Assembly: GCA_013177795.1 (NCBI GenBank) | Contig: JABLXY010000004.1 | Span: 110,001 to 174,000 of the forward strand | Source of the DNA: Syntrophaceae bacterium | Lineage (GTDB): Bacteria; Desulfobacterota; Syntrophia; Syntrophales; UBA2192 | DNA: 64,000 nt | Direction: 5' to 3' | Shown here: positions 42,602 through 51,231 of the stretch, in pieces | Layout: each line of letters starts with the position of its first letter | Numbering within the stretch: position 1 is the first letter of the stretch | Notes under the pieces: generated by a model | What the model saw: the letters and a program-made list of their open reading frames with translations, nothing else | Database searches by the model: none | Told to the model about the DNA's origin: nothing | Program-made: the position numbers and the translations under genes

Positions 42602-43561
42602 GTGGAAGTGAAGGACATCCGGCGCATCGGCATCATCGGGGCCGGCCTCATGGGGCACGGCATCGCGCAGGTCTTTGCATCGGCGGGCTACGACGTGAAC
42701 CTCTACGACTCGGACCGGCAAACGCTCGAAGCCGCGAAGGAACGAATCGAGTCAAACTTCAAGGTGTTCATCGATCTCGGACTGGCCCGCCCGGAGGATG
42801 TGGCGGCCTGCCTCGGCCGGGTCACCCTCTGTCAATCGCTCGAGGCCCTGTGCGGCGGCTGCCAGTACATCCTCGAGGCCATCCTGGAGGATTTGGAGCT
42901 GAAAAGAACGGTCTTCGCCGAGGTCGAGCGCTGCTCGGCCCCCGACACCATCTTCTCGAGCAACACCTCGGCCATCAGCATCACCGAGATCGCCGTCGCC
43001 CTGGACAGGAGGGACCGCTTCCTCGGGACCCACTTCTGGAACCCCCCGCACGTTCTGCCCTGCGTGGAGGTGATCCGCGGCGAGGAGACGGGGGAGGCCG
43101 CCTTCGAGACGATCGTCGCCCTCATGGAGGCGGTCGGCAAGGTGCCCGTCCGCGTCCTCAAGGACGTGCCGGGCTTTCTGGGCAACCGTCTCCAGCACGC
43201 GATGTGGCGGGAGGCGGTGTCGCTGTGCGACAAGGGGGTCGCCAGCGCCGAGGACATCGACAAGGTCGTCAAGTACGGCTTCGGCGCGCGGATGCCCTTC
43301 ATCGGCCCCATGGAGACGGCGGATTTGGCCGGGCTCGTCCTGACCCGCGACATCCACCGGTACCTGTTCCCCCATCTCGAATCGGCGACAACACCGGCGC
43401 CTGTCCTGGAGAAGCTCATCGCCGAGGGGGCCACGGGCGTCAAGGCCGGGCGGGGGTTCTACGAGTGGACGCCCGAGAAGATCGAGCAGATCATCCGGCA
43501 GCGCGACACGGTCCTGCTGCGCATTCTCCGCGAGATCATCGGGGGCGTGAAGCAGGGCTGA
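42602..43561 (+). CDS. 3-hydroxyacyl-CoA dehydrogenase-family enzyme (carnitine/hydroxyacid DH-like)
   Basis: A 319-residue NAD-dependent dehydrogenase. The Rossmann motif is GAGLMGHG at 13-20. SSNTSAISI, THFWNPPHVLPCVEVIRG and PGFLGNR provide the Ser, His-Glu pair and Asn of the family. THFWNPP, in place of the HFFNP usual in fatty-acid enzymes, occurs in relatives that oxidise free hydroxy acids such as carnitine or gulonate. Beside BKACE genes, it would oxidise a beta-hydroxy acid to the beta-keto acid to be cleaved. A GTG start follows the regulator by 2 nt, so they are coupled. Confidence 0.88.
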   Translation: MEVKDIRRIGIIGAGLMGHGIAQVFASAGYDVNLYDSDRQTLEAAKERIESNFKVFIDLGLARPEDVAACLGRVTLCQSLEALCGGCQYILEAILEDLELKRTVFAEVERCSAPDTIFSSNTSAISITEIAVALDRRDRFLGTHFWNPPHVLPCVEVIRGEETGEAAFETIVALMEAVGKVPVRVLKDVPGFLGNRLQHAMWREAVSLCDKGVASAEDIDKVVKYGFGARMPFIGPMETADLAGLVLTRDIHRYLFPHLESATTPAPVLEKLIAEGATGVKAGRGFYEWTPEKIEQIIRQRDTVLLRILREIIGGVKQG

Positions 43562-43626
43562 ACAGAAAAACGATCGGCGCCCCGGCCCCGGCAAGGGGCG
43601 GAGGGCATTGCCAAGAGGTTCAACAC

Positions 43627-44487
43627 ATGAGCGACATCCCCGTGTTCTTCCTTCATGGACTGGCCTACGCGGGCCTGCTGTTCCTCGTCTCGGCGGGCCT
43701 GACCCTGGTCTTCGGGATGATGAACGTCCTGAACTTCGCCCACGCGGCCATGTACATGCTGGGCGCCTACTTCTCCTACACGATGCTGCAGGCGACGGAC
43801 CGGTTCTGGCTCTCCCTGATGGTCTGCCCGATCCTGCTGTTTGCGATCGGCGCCCTCATCGAGCGCTTCCTGCTGCGGCGCGTCCACGTCTTCGGCCACC
43901 TGCACGAGCTGCTCCTGACCTTCGGGCTGGCCTACATCATCACGGAGGTGGTGAAGTGGGTCTGGGGCAACTTCCCGCTTGCCGTGAACATCGGCGGCCT
44001 TCTGGGCGACACCGTCGAGATCATCGGCATCACCTACCCCGTCTACCGGATTTTCATCTTCATCTGCGCCGTCCTCGTGGGGGCCGTGATGGCCCTCGTG
44101 CTGTACAAGACGCGCCTCGGGATCATCCTCCGGGCCGCCGTCAACGACAGCGAGATGGTCAACGCCCTCGGGTTCAACGTGCCGCTCATCTTCATGGGCG
44201 TCTTCGCCTTCGGCGCCGCCCTGTCGGGCTTTGCGGGCGTCATCGCGGGGCCGCTGCTGACGACGTACCCGGGGATGGCCCATGACATCCTCATCGACGC
44301 CTTCGTGGTGATCGTCGTGGGCGGCTTCGGCAGCCTCGGGGGCGCCGTGGTCGCCTCGTTCCTCATCGGCGAGCTGCAGTCCTTCGGGGTCCTGCTCTTC
44401 CCGAAGCTCTCCGTGGCCCTGGTCTACCTCCTCATGGCCGCCGTCCTGATCGTCAAACCGTCCGGACTCTTTGGTGAGAAACAATGA
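43627..44487 (+). CDS. livH: Branched-chain amino acid-type ABC permease LivH
   Basis: A 286-residue inner-membrane permease with about eight helices. Typical LivH features are the start LFLVSAGLTLVFGMMNVLNFAHAAMYMLGAY and the C-terminal VVGGFGSLGGAVVASFLIGE. It pairs with LivM to form the pore. The stop overlaps livM in ATGA. The substrate may not be branched-chain amino acids: Liv-type systems in catabolic operons often import aromatic or other organic acids. Confidence 0.93.
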   Translation: MSDIPVFFLHGLAYAGLLFLVSAGLTLVFGMMNVLNFAHAAMYMLGAYFSYTMLQATDRFWLSLMVCPILLFAIGALIERFLLRRVHVFGHLHELLLTFGLAYIITEVVKWVWGNFPLAVNIGGLLGDTVEIIGITYPVYRIFIFICAVLVGAVMALVLYKTRLGIILRAAVNDSEMVNALGFNVPLIFMGVFAFGAALSGFAGVIAGPLLTTYPGMAHDILIDAFVVIVVGGFGSLGGAVVASFLIGELQSFGVLLFPKLSVALVYLLMAAVLIVKPSGLFGEKQ

Positions 44488-45485
44488 TGAACCAGAGAAA
44501 CGCACCCGTTGTCCTCATCGCCGCCCTCTTCGTCCTGGGGGCCGCGATGCCGTTCGTGCTCAAGCCTTACCACCTCAACATGCTGACGGAGATCATCCTG
44601 TTCGCCCTCTACGCCGTCAGCTACAATCTCCTGCTCGGCTATGCGGGGCTGCTGTCCTTCGGGCACGCCATGTTCTTCGGCATGGGCGCCTTCACCGTCG
44701 CCGTCTCGCTGATTCACATCCCGGGCCTCTCCATCTGGAGCGCCATCGGCCTGGCCCTGGCCATGACGACGGCCGTCGGCTTCGTCACGGGGGGACTGCT
44801 GTTGCGGCACAAGGGGTCCTACTTCGCCCTCCTGACGCTGGCCTTCAACTCGCTCTTCTACGCCGTGGCGACGAAGTGGCACACCATCACGGGCGGCGAC
44901 GACGGGCTGAGCGTCACGCGGCCCGATCTCGCGCTCGGGTTCACCACGGTGAGCCTGGCAGGGATCGAGAGTTTCTACGGGTTCACCCTCGTCATCGTCG
45001 GCTCGGCCATCGCGTTCTGCTGGTACTTCACGCAGACGGCCATGGGGCAGACGGTGCTGATGATGCGCGAAAACGAGGAGCGGATGAAGTTTCTGGGCTA
45101 CAACACGAACATCAGCCGCCTGATCCTCTTCACCTTCACGGGCGCCGTGGCGGGGCTCGCGGGGGCATTCTACACGCTGCACTTCCAGTTCTGCTCCCAG
45201 TCGGCCATCAGCGTCGACATGACGACGACGGTGCTGCTCATGACCTTCGTGGGCGGTACGGGGACCTTCTGGGGACCGATGCTGGGGGCGCTGGTCTACA
45301 TCGTCCTCCAGAACTACCTGAGCGACATCACGGACCGCTGGCCCCTGTTCATGGGACTGATCTTCGTCTTCATGGTCCTCTTCATCCCGGGCGGGCTGTC
45401 GCAGATCATCCAGTCCGCCAGGGACCTGATCGCCGGCAGGCGCGGGACGGGAAAACCCATGGCAGCCAAGGAAGCGTCATCATGA
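44484..45485 (+). CDS. livM: Branched-chain amino acid-type ABC permease LivM
   Basis: A 333-residue inner-membrane permease, second half of the Liv pore. Motifs include LLLGYAGLLSFGHAMFFGMGA near the N-terminus and MMRENEERMKFLGYN before a C-terminal GGTGTFWGPMLGA. It overlaps both livH and livG by 4 nt. The neighbours require it to act in the same importer. Confidence 0.93.
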   Translation: MMNQRNAPVVLIAALFVLGAAMPFVLKPYHLNMLTEIILFALYAVSYNLLLGYAGLLSFGHAMFFGMGAFTVAVSLIHIPGLSIWSAIGLALAMTTAVGFVTGGLLLRHKGSYFALLTLAFNSLFYAVATKWHTITGGDDGLSVTRPDLALGFTTVSLAGIESFYGFTLVIVGSAIAFCWYFTQTAMGQTVLMMRENEERMKFLGYNTNISRLILFTFTGAVAGLAGAFYTLHFQFCSQSAISVDMTTTVLLMTFVGGTGTFWGPMLGALVYIVLQNYLSDITDRWPLFMGLIFVFMVLFIPGGLSQIIQSARDLIAGRRGTGKPMAAKEASS

Positions 45486-46225
45486 GCGAATACCTTCACG
45501 TCAAGGACATTCACAAAGACTTCTCGGGGCTCAAGGTCCTCACCGGCGTCGATATCACCGTGAGGGAAAAGGAGCGGCACGCCGTCATCGGCCCCAACGG
45601 GGCGGGCAAGACGACGCTCTTCAACATCATCAGCGGGAAATTCAAGGCGTCTTCGGGGGCGATCCTGTTCAAGGGCGAGGACATTTCGGGCAAGCCGGCC
45701 CACGTGCTGAACCGCATCGGCCTCTCGCGGTCGTTCCAGATCACCAACGTCTTCCAGGAGCTCTCCGTCTTCGACAACATCCGCTCCGGCGTGCGTTCCC
45801 GGTACGGCATGCGGTATCACTTCTTCCGCAGGCCCGACCACAACCGGGACATCAACGAGCGCACGCTGGCCATCGTCGAGGAGGTCGGGCTGAAGGACGT
45901 CATGCACATGCCGGTGAGCGCCCTGTCCTACGGCCAGCAGCGCGCCCTCGAGATCGGCATCACCCTCTCCACGGAGCCGGAGCTCATCCTGCTGGACGAA
46001 CCCACGGCGGGGATGACCCGCGAGGAGACGGGCCAGGCGATCCGGATGATCGACCGCGTCACGGCGGGACGGACGCTGATCATCATCGAGCACGACATGG
46101 ACGTGGTGTTCTCGCTGGCCGACACGATTTCGGTCCTTCACTACGGCACGATTCTCGTCTCGGGCAAGCCCGACGAGATCCGAAACGATCAGCGGGTGAA
46201 GGACGCCTACCTGGGGGACGGATGA
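45482..46225 (+). CDS. livG: Liv-type ABC transporter ATPase LivG
   Basis: A 247-residue ATPase. Walker A is GPNGAGKTT at about 38-46. The signature motif is degenerate (LSYGQQRALEIG), as is common in LivG. Walker B is LILLDEPTAG and the switch His lies in IEHDMD. The C-terminal BCA_ABC_TP extension (GTILVSGKPDEIRND) is present. It couples ATP hydrolysis to transport with LivF. It overlaps livM and is followed by livF after 1 nt. Confidence 0.94.
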   Translation: MSEYLHVKDIHKDFSGLKVLTGVDITVREKERHAVIGPNGAGKTTLFNIISGKFKASSGAILFKGEDISGKPAHVLNRIGLSRSFQITNVFQELSVFDNIRSGVRSRYGMRYHFFRRPDHNRDINERTLAIVEEVGLKDVMHMPVSALSYGQQRALEIGITLSTEPELILLDEPTAGMTREETGQAIRMIDRVTAGRTLIIIEHDMDVVFSLADTISVLHYGTILVSGKPDEIRNDQRVKDAYLGDG

Positions 46226-46226
46226 C

Positions 46227-46931
46227 ATGCTGGAAGTCAGAAACATCCACAGCTACTACGGAAAGAGCCACATCCTGCAGGGTGTCTCCATGTCGCTGAA
46301 CGAAGGCGAACTCGTATGCCTGCTCGGGCGAAACGGCGTGGGGAAGTCCACCACGCTCAAGAGCATCATGGGCCTCGTGAAGCCCAGCGAGGGGAGCGTG
46401 CTGTTCCGCGGGCAGGAGCTGGTCGGGAAACAGCCTTTCGAGATCGCCCGCCTGGGCGTGGGGTACGTTCCCGAGGACCGGAGGATCTTCCGGAGCCTCA
46501 CGGTCCATGAGAATCTCCTGATGGGGGTGAAAGAGGCGAAGGGCGGCGGCAACGGCGCCTGGACCATCGAACAGGTCTACGAAAAGTTCCCCAAGCTGAG
46601 GGAACGCCGCAACAACAAGGGCGGCCACCTCTCGGGCGGCGAGCAGCAGATGCTCACCGTGGCGAGGACCCTCATGGGAAACCCCAGGCTCATCCTCGTC
46701 GACGAGCCCACGGAAGGGCTGGCGCCCCTCATCGTCCGCGACGTGCTGGAGATGCTCGCCGCCGTCCGCAGATCGGGGGTGACGGTGCTCATGGTGGAGC
46801 AGAACTTCAAGGCCTCCATCAAGGTGGCCGACCGCTTCTACATCATGGGGAAGGGGCACATGGTCTTCGAGGGCGACACGGAGGCCCTGCTGGCGGCGGA
46901 GGAGATCCGGAAGAACTATCTGGAGGTGTAA
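46227..46931 (+). CDS. livF: Liv-type ABC transporter ATPase LivF
   Basis: A 234-residue ATPase. Walker A is GRNGVGKST, the signature is LSGGEQQMLTVARTL, Walker B is LILVDEPTEGLAP and the switch residue is Glu-Gln in VEQNFK rather than a His, the LivF norm. It forms the ATPase heterodimer with LivG. A 196-bp gap with a small hairpin separates it from livK, which may raise binding-protein expression. Confidence 0.94.
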   Translation: MLEVRNIHSYYGKSHILQGVSMSLNEGELVCLLGRNGVGKSTTLKSIMGLVKPSEGSVLFRGQELVGKQPFEIARLGVGYVPEDRRIFRSLTVHENLLMGVKEAKGGGNGAWTIEQVYEKFPKLRERRNNKGGHLSGGEQQMLTVARTLMGNPRLILVDEPTEGLAPLIVRDVLEMLAAVRRSGVTVLMVEQNFKASIKVADRFYIMGKGHMVFEGDTEALLAAEEIRKNYLEV

Positions 46932-46960
46932 GCGAGAGGCCGATTCCGACAACGGTCTGC

Positions 46961-46980
46961 ATCCCGCAAGGAGGCGGGAT
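46961..46980 (+). other. Intergenic hairpin between livF and livK
   Basis: ATCCCGC (46961-46967) and GCGGGAT (46974-46980) form a perfect 7-bp stem with a 6-nt loop. No T tract follows. Such stems between importer genes often act as processing or stabilising sites that increase binding-protein mRNA. Confidence 0.4.
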
Positions 46981-47127
46981 CGGTCCTTCGCTTCCGTTCC
47001 GGGGAGCGACCGCCGGCCGCGGCAGGGTCGCGCTGAACGGGCGTTGAGAAACTGTTTCCCGCCCCTTTGGGGGTTTGAAGGAATAACAGCAAGGCCTTTG
47101 GGTCAAAGAAACGGGAGGTATGGATTT

Positions 47128-48330
47128 ATGAAGAAACTGTTCGGACTGGCGGTGTTGTCCGTCCTGCTCGCGCTCGCGGGGTCCGCGGCGGCGCAGGACA
47201 CCATCAAGATCGGGGTCACGGAGCCGCTCTCCGGGACGTTCAAGGACATCGGCGAGCGCTACCTCGAGGGCGTGCAGTACGCGGCCAAGGTCATCAACGA
47301 GAGCGGCGGGCTACTCGGCAAGAAGGTGGAGGTCATCCCCATCGACTCGGAGCTCAAGCCCGACGTGGCCACGCGCAAGGCGCAGAACCTGATCCTCAAG
47401 GACGGCGTGAAGTTCTTCGCCGGCGGCACGGGCAGCTCCGTCGGGGCGGCCATGGCCCAGCTCGCGGAGAAGCAGAACGTCATCATGTTCACCTACGGCA
47501 TGGACGCCTCCAGCATGACCGGCGAGAAGTGCAACAAGAACTTCTTCCGGCCCGGCGGGAGCACCGACGGCCGCTCCTTCGCGCTGGCGCAGCTCATCGC
47601 GCAGAAGGGCTACAAGAGCGTGGGCATCATCGCCCAGGACTACTCCTTCGGGAAGGAGGCCGTGGCCGCCTTCAAGAAGAAGCTCGCCGAGATCGCGCCC
47701 AAGACGAAAATCGTCGCCGAGCTGTACCACCCGGCGGGGACGAAGGACTACGCCCCCTACGCCAGCCAGCTGATCGCGGCCAAGCCCGAGGTCATCTTCA
47801 CGCCCAACTGGGGCAACGACCTGACGCTGCTGCTCAAGCAGGGGCGCCCCATGGGCATGAAGCAGAAGGTCTTCTCCTACTACATCAACGACGAGGTCAT
47901 GATCAAGACGCTCGGCGACGACAAGCTCATCGTCGGCGACATGGGCGCCGAGGTCTACGTGCTGTCCATCCCCAACAAGAAGAACCAGGAGTTCGTGCAG
48001 AGATTCTACAAGGACAAGGGCTACTACCCGACATGGCTGCGCGGCAAGGCCTACATGGCGACCATGTTCTGGGCCGAGGCGGTGAAAAAGGCGGGCACGA
48101 CCGACGTGGCCGCCGTCATCAAGGCCTGGGAAGGACTCTCCTATGACGGCATCGCCGGGACCTGGACGATGCGGGCCTGCGACCACCAGGCCCAGACGCC
48201 CTACTGGGTCGTCGAGATCGTGAAGAACAACAAGTTCTTCAAGGAGCACGCCTTCGAGGGCCCCGCCACGATGATCCCCGCAAAGGACGTCTCGGTGCCC
48301 TGCGAGCAGACGGGCTGCAAGATGAAGTAA
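47128..48330 (+). CDS. livK: Liv-type ABC transporter substrate-binding protein
   Basis: A 400-residue periplasmic binding protein of type I fold (Peripla_BP_6). The signal peptide ends at about residue 22 (AAAQ). The mature part begins TIKIGVTEPLSGTFKDIGERYLEG, then has GGTGSSVGAAMAQ and a VGIIAQDYSFGKE block. The C-terminal half has a Cys pair (RACDHQAQTP, VPCEQTGCKMK) suggesting a disulfide. A GGGAGGT site fixes the ATG, which excludes an upstream in-frame start. The ligand is unknown but should be the substrate of the surrounding catabolic enzymes. Confidence 0.92.
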   Translation: MKKLFGLAVLSVLLALAGSAAAQDTIKIGVTEPLSGTFKDIGERYLEGVQYAAKVINESGGLLGKKVEVIPIDSELKPDVATRKAQNLILKDGVKFFAGGTGSSVGAAMAQLAEKQNVIMFTYGMDASSMTGEKCNKNFFRPGGSTDGRSFALAQLIAQKGYKSVGIIAQDYSFGKEAVAAFKKKLAEIAPKTKIVAELYHPAGTKDYAPYASQLIAAKPEVIFTPNWGNDLTLLLKQGRPMGMKQKVFSYYINDEVMIKTLGDDKLIVGDMGAEVYVLSIPNKKNQEFVQRFYKDKGYYPTWLRGKAYMATMFWAEAVKKAGTTDVAAVIKAWEGLSYDGIAGTWTMRACDHQAQTPYWVVEIVKNNKFFKEHAFEGPATMIPAKDVSVPCEQTGCKMK

Positions 48331-48405
48331 CGATGTTCGGCGCCGCCGGGACGGGGTCGCAGGAGCGCCCCGTCCCGGGCCGACAGCAGATCCACAAGGT
48401 AAACC

Positions 48406-49368
48406 ATGGCCACACTGATCACCGGCGGGGCGGGGTTCATCGGGTCCTGCCTCGCGCAACTCCTCATCGAGGACGGGGAGAAGCCCGTCGTATTCGACAT
48501 CGCTCCCGTCGAGGGCCCGCTGGCCGGGCAGCTCGGGCGCTTCATCTACGAGCAGGGAAGCCTCGCCCACCTGCCCGTCCTGATGGACTGCATCGAGCGG
48601 CACGGCGTCGACCGGATCTTTCACCTGGGGGGAATGCTTTCGCTGCCCTCGGAGAACAATCACCCGGCGGCCTTCGACGCCAACGTCGTCGGCACCTACA
48701 ACATCCTGGAGGCTGCGCGCATCAAGAGGATGAAGCAGGTCGTCTACGGCAGCACCATCGCCACCTACAGCCGGGACATCCCGGGCGACACGATCGACGA
48801 CCGCACCATCCAGCGGCCGTCGAGTTTCTACGGCATCACGAAGACCTTCGGGGAGCTGGCGGGGAGGTGGTACCACCGGCGCTTCGGCCTGGACTTCCGG
48901 GGCGTTCGCCTGCCCTCCATCGTGGGGCCGGGGGCGAAGACGGCGCACATGTCCATCTACAACGCCTGGGCCATCGAGTATCCCCTCAAGGGGCTCCCCT
49001 ACGAGATCAACTGCGCTCCCGAAACACGCTGCCCCGCCCTTTATTTCAAGGACGCCGCCATGTCCCTGAAGAGGCTCTCCGAGGCTGACCCGGGGCGGAT
49101 CGAGACGAGAATCTACAACATCGCCGGCATCACGCCGCCCTACTCGGCGCAGGAGCTGGTGGACGCCGTCAGGCGGCGCATCCCGGGGGCGCAGCTCTCC
49201 TTCAGGCCGGACCCCGTCGTCGTGGAACTTCTCCGCGAGCTGGGCTCCCTGAGGATCAGCGAAGAGTGCGCCCGCCGGGAGTGGGGCTGGCAGCCTGCGT
49301 ACCCGCTTGCGGAGCTCGTCGAGGATTTCATCCGGGAATTCGAGCAGAACCGAAAATACTACGAATAG
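48406..49368 (+). CDS. NAD-dependent epimerase/dehydratase, L-threonine dehydrogenase-like extended SDR
   Basis: A 320-residue extended SDR. The nucleotide motif is TGGAGFIG (residues 6-13), Ser is in VVYGSTIATY and the catalytic Tyr-x3-Lys is in SFYGITKTFGEL. The region PSIVGPGAKTAHMSIYNAWAIE resembles the SDR-type L-threonine 3-dehydrogenase branch more than sugar epimerases. Such an enzyme would oxidise a 3-hydroxy acid to a 3-keto acid. It lies 22 nt before BKACE copy 2, so its product may be that enzyme's substrate. A sugar epimerase role is possible but less likely here. Confidence 0.8.
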   Translation: MATLITGGAGFIGSCLAQLLIEDGEKPVVFDIAPVEGPLAGQLGRFIYEQGSLAHLPVLMDCIERHGVDRIFHLGGMLSLPSENNHPAAFDANVVGTYNILEAARIKRMKQVVYGSTIATYSRDIPGDTIDDRTIQRPSSFYGITKTFGELAGRWYHRRFGLDFRGVRLPSIVGPGAKTAHMSIYNAWAIEYPLKGLPYEINCAPETRCPALYFKDAAMSLKRLSEADPGRIETRIYNIAGITPPYSAQELVDAVRRRIPGAQLSFRPDPVVVELLRELGSLRISEECARREWGWQPAYPLAELVEDFIREFEQNRKYYE

Positions 49369-49389
49369 AAAGGCACGTTGAAAGACACC

Positions 49390-50313
49390 ATGAGCAACAA
49401 GCGTATCTTCACCGCCGCTCTCACCGGCGCCATCCACACCCCCAGCATGTCGCCCTACCTGCCGGTGACCCCGAAGCAGATCATCGACGAGGCCCTCCGC
49501 TCCTACGAGGCGGGGGCCGCCGTCGTGCACATACACGTGCGGGACCCCCGGACAGGCCTGCCCAACGCGGACCAGGACATCTACCGGGAGATCGCCGAAG
49601 CCGTCAAGAAACAGTGCGACGTCGTCATGTGCTTCACCACGGGCGGCAAGCTCGGTGAGCCGGTTGAGAACCGCGTCCGCGTGGCCTCGAACCTCAAGCC
49701 GGAGCTGACCTCGCTCAACGCGGGCTCGCTCAACTTCGCCCTGTTCCACATCAAGGACCAGGTCAAGGAGTTCAAGTACGATTGGGAGGAGGCGTACCTC
49801 GACCTGACGGAGGACTTCATCTTCCCCAACACGTTCAAGACGATGCGCCAGTACCTCGAGATCATCTATGCCAACGGGGCCAAGCCCGAGTTCGAGATCT
49901 ACGACGTGGGGATGATCAATAACCTGGCCTTCCTGCTGCAGAGGGGCATCGCGAAGAGGCCCGTCTACCTGCAGTTCGTCATGGGCATCCTCGGCGGCAT
50001 CCCGGCAACGCTGGAGCACCTGGTCTACCTCGTCGAGACGGCGCGCAAGCAGATCGGCGAGTTCCAGTTTTCCGTCTGCGCCGCCGGACGCACGCAGATC
50101 CCGATGTGCACGGGTTCGCTGCTGATGGGGGGCCACGCCCGCGTGGGTCTCGAAGACAGCCTCTACCTGGAAAAGGGCGTGCTCGCGAAGAGCAGCGGCG
50201 AGCAGGTCGCCAAGATCATCCGCATCGCCCGGGAACTCGGCATCGAGCCGGCGACGCCGGACGAGGCGCGCCGGATCCTCGGGCTCAAGGGGATCGACGC
50301 CGTGAATTTCTGA
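49390..50313 (+). CDS. BKACE-family beta-keto acid cleavage enzyme, copy 2
   Basis: A 307-residue zinc TIM-barrel enzyme, the same length as copy 1 and collinear with it throughout. It keeps the canonical metal motif VVHIHVRDP (His47, His49) and Glu255 in GLEDSLY. It differs from copy 1 in the HxHxRDP loop and in substrate-facing segments, suggesting divided specificity. The ATG at 49390 is chosen over a TTG at 49378 because it aligns with copy 1. It is the last gene before a strong terminator, so it closes the regulator-transporter-catabolic operon. Confidence 0.9.
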   Translation: MSNKRIFTAALTGAIHTPSMSPYLPVTPKQIIDEALRSYEAGAAVVHIHVRDPRTGLPNADQDIYREIAEAVKKQCDVVMCFTTGGKLGEPVENRVRVASNLKPELTSLNAGSLNFALFHIKDQVKEFKYDWEEAYLDLTEDFIFPNTFKTMRQYLEIIYANGAKPEFEIYDVGMINNLAFLLQRGIAKRPVYLQFVMGILGGIPATLEHLVYLVETARKQIGEFQFSVCAAGRTQIPMCTGSLLMGGHARVGLEDSLYLEKGVLAKSSGEQVAKIIRIARELGIEPATPDEARRILGLKGIDAVNF

Positions 50314-50364
50314 TCGGCGGACGGCGGATTCGATCAACGCGCATTGCCCTTATCCTCCCTCCTG

Positions 50365-50398
50365 GGGGGCCCGATTCCGGTCGGGCCCCCTTCCTTTT
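50365..50398 (+). terminator. Intrinsic terminator of the Liv-BKACE operon
   Basis: A perfect 10-bp stem (50365-50374 with 50381-50390), 6-nt loop, then TTCCTTTT. It lies 51 bp after BKACE copy 2. Confidence 0.88.
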
Positions 50399-50498
50399 CC
50401 CCGCACAACCCGATTCCCGTTTCATCTGTTGCATTTTTATGGTATAGGGCTCTTGGGTCTGGAGGGGGGCCTAATTACACCCAGGAGGAGGATGTGCC

Positions 50499-51065
50499 AT
50501 GCCCGAGGATCCCGATATCCGATTGATGGACGCGGAGGAAGAGGTCTATTCGCCGGAACGCAAACAGTCGGGGCCGGACAAGAAGAAAGTCGGCATGATC
50601 GCCGCGGTCGGGATCGCGGTGCTAGCCGTTCTCGGGGGCGCCTACCTGATGCTCGGGGGCGGAGGGGTCTCCAAGGACGAGGTCCGGCTCATGCAGACGA
50701 AGCTCTCCGCGATGGAGCAGAAGATCGCCGCACTGGAACGGCAGCAGGCGGCGCTGCAGGCCAGGCTTCCCGCCGAGGGCGCCGAGGCGGCGATAGCGGG
50801 CAGGATCGACACGCTCGCGCAGCGCGTCGAGGCCCTGGAGAAGAGGCCCGTCGCCGCGGCGGCGGAGAAGCCGAAACCGGCTGCCAAGGACAAGAAGGAA
50901 AAGGCCGCCGCCCCGGGCAAGAAAACGCACACGGTCCAGAAGGGGGAGACCGTCTACGGCATCAGCAAGAAATACGGGATGAAGCCCGAGGAACTGCGAA
51001 AGCTCAACAACCTGGGCGAAAATGACCCGGTCAGGCCCGGGCAGAAACTCGTGGTCGGCAAGTAA
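50499..51065 (+). CDS. Membrane-anchored LysM protein with coiled coil
   Basis: A 188-residue bitopic protein. One transmembrane helix (about 31-52) follows a charged cytoplasmic N-terminus of about 28 residues. A coiled coil (about 58-110, LMQTKLSAMEQKIAALERQQ) and a Lys/Ala/Pro linker precede a C-terminal LysM domain (about 145-187: THTVQKGETVYGISKKYG and LRPGQKL-type ending). LysM binds GlcNAc-containing glycans, so it probably anchors the membrane to peptidoglycan. An AGGAGGA site lies upstream and a terminator follows. Confidence 0.85.
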   Translation: MPEDPDIRLMDAEEEVYSPERKQSGPDKKKVGMIAAVGIAVLAVLGGAYLMLGGGGVSKDEVRLMQTKLSAMEQKIAALERQQAALQARLPAEGAEAAIAGRIDTLAQRVEALEKRPVAAAAEKPKPAAKDKKEKAAAPGKKTHTVQKGETVYGISKKYGMKPEELRKLNNLGENDPVRPGQKLVVGK

Positions 51066-51091
51066 AAAAGCCGCCATCCTGGAAACGGTGA

Positions 51092-51119
51092 AGCCCGGCC
51101 GCATCAGGCCGGGCTTTTT
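51092..51119 (+). terminator. Intrinsic terminator after the LysM gene
   Basis: A perfect 9-bp stem (51092-51100 with 51107-51115), 6-nt loop and a TTTTT run. Confidence 0.9.
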
Positions 51120-51231
51120 CCGTCGGGGTATTCCGCCGTCCCGCTACGGCTCCCGGCGGCCCGGAACGTTTGGGTCACCGCGCTCATCGGGATGGCCGGG
51201 GCGACCCAAGCAGGAATCGGAGGGATGGGCG

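Noticed and set aside
47311-50337. Open frame of about 1000 codons on the minus strand
   Set aside because: Antisense to livK, the SDR and BKACE copy 2, all with clear motifs. No coding features.
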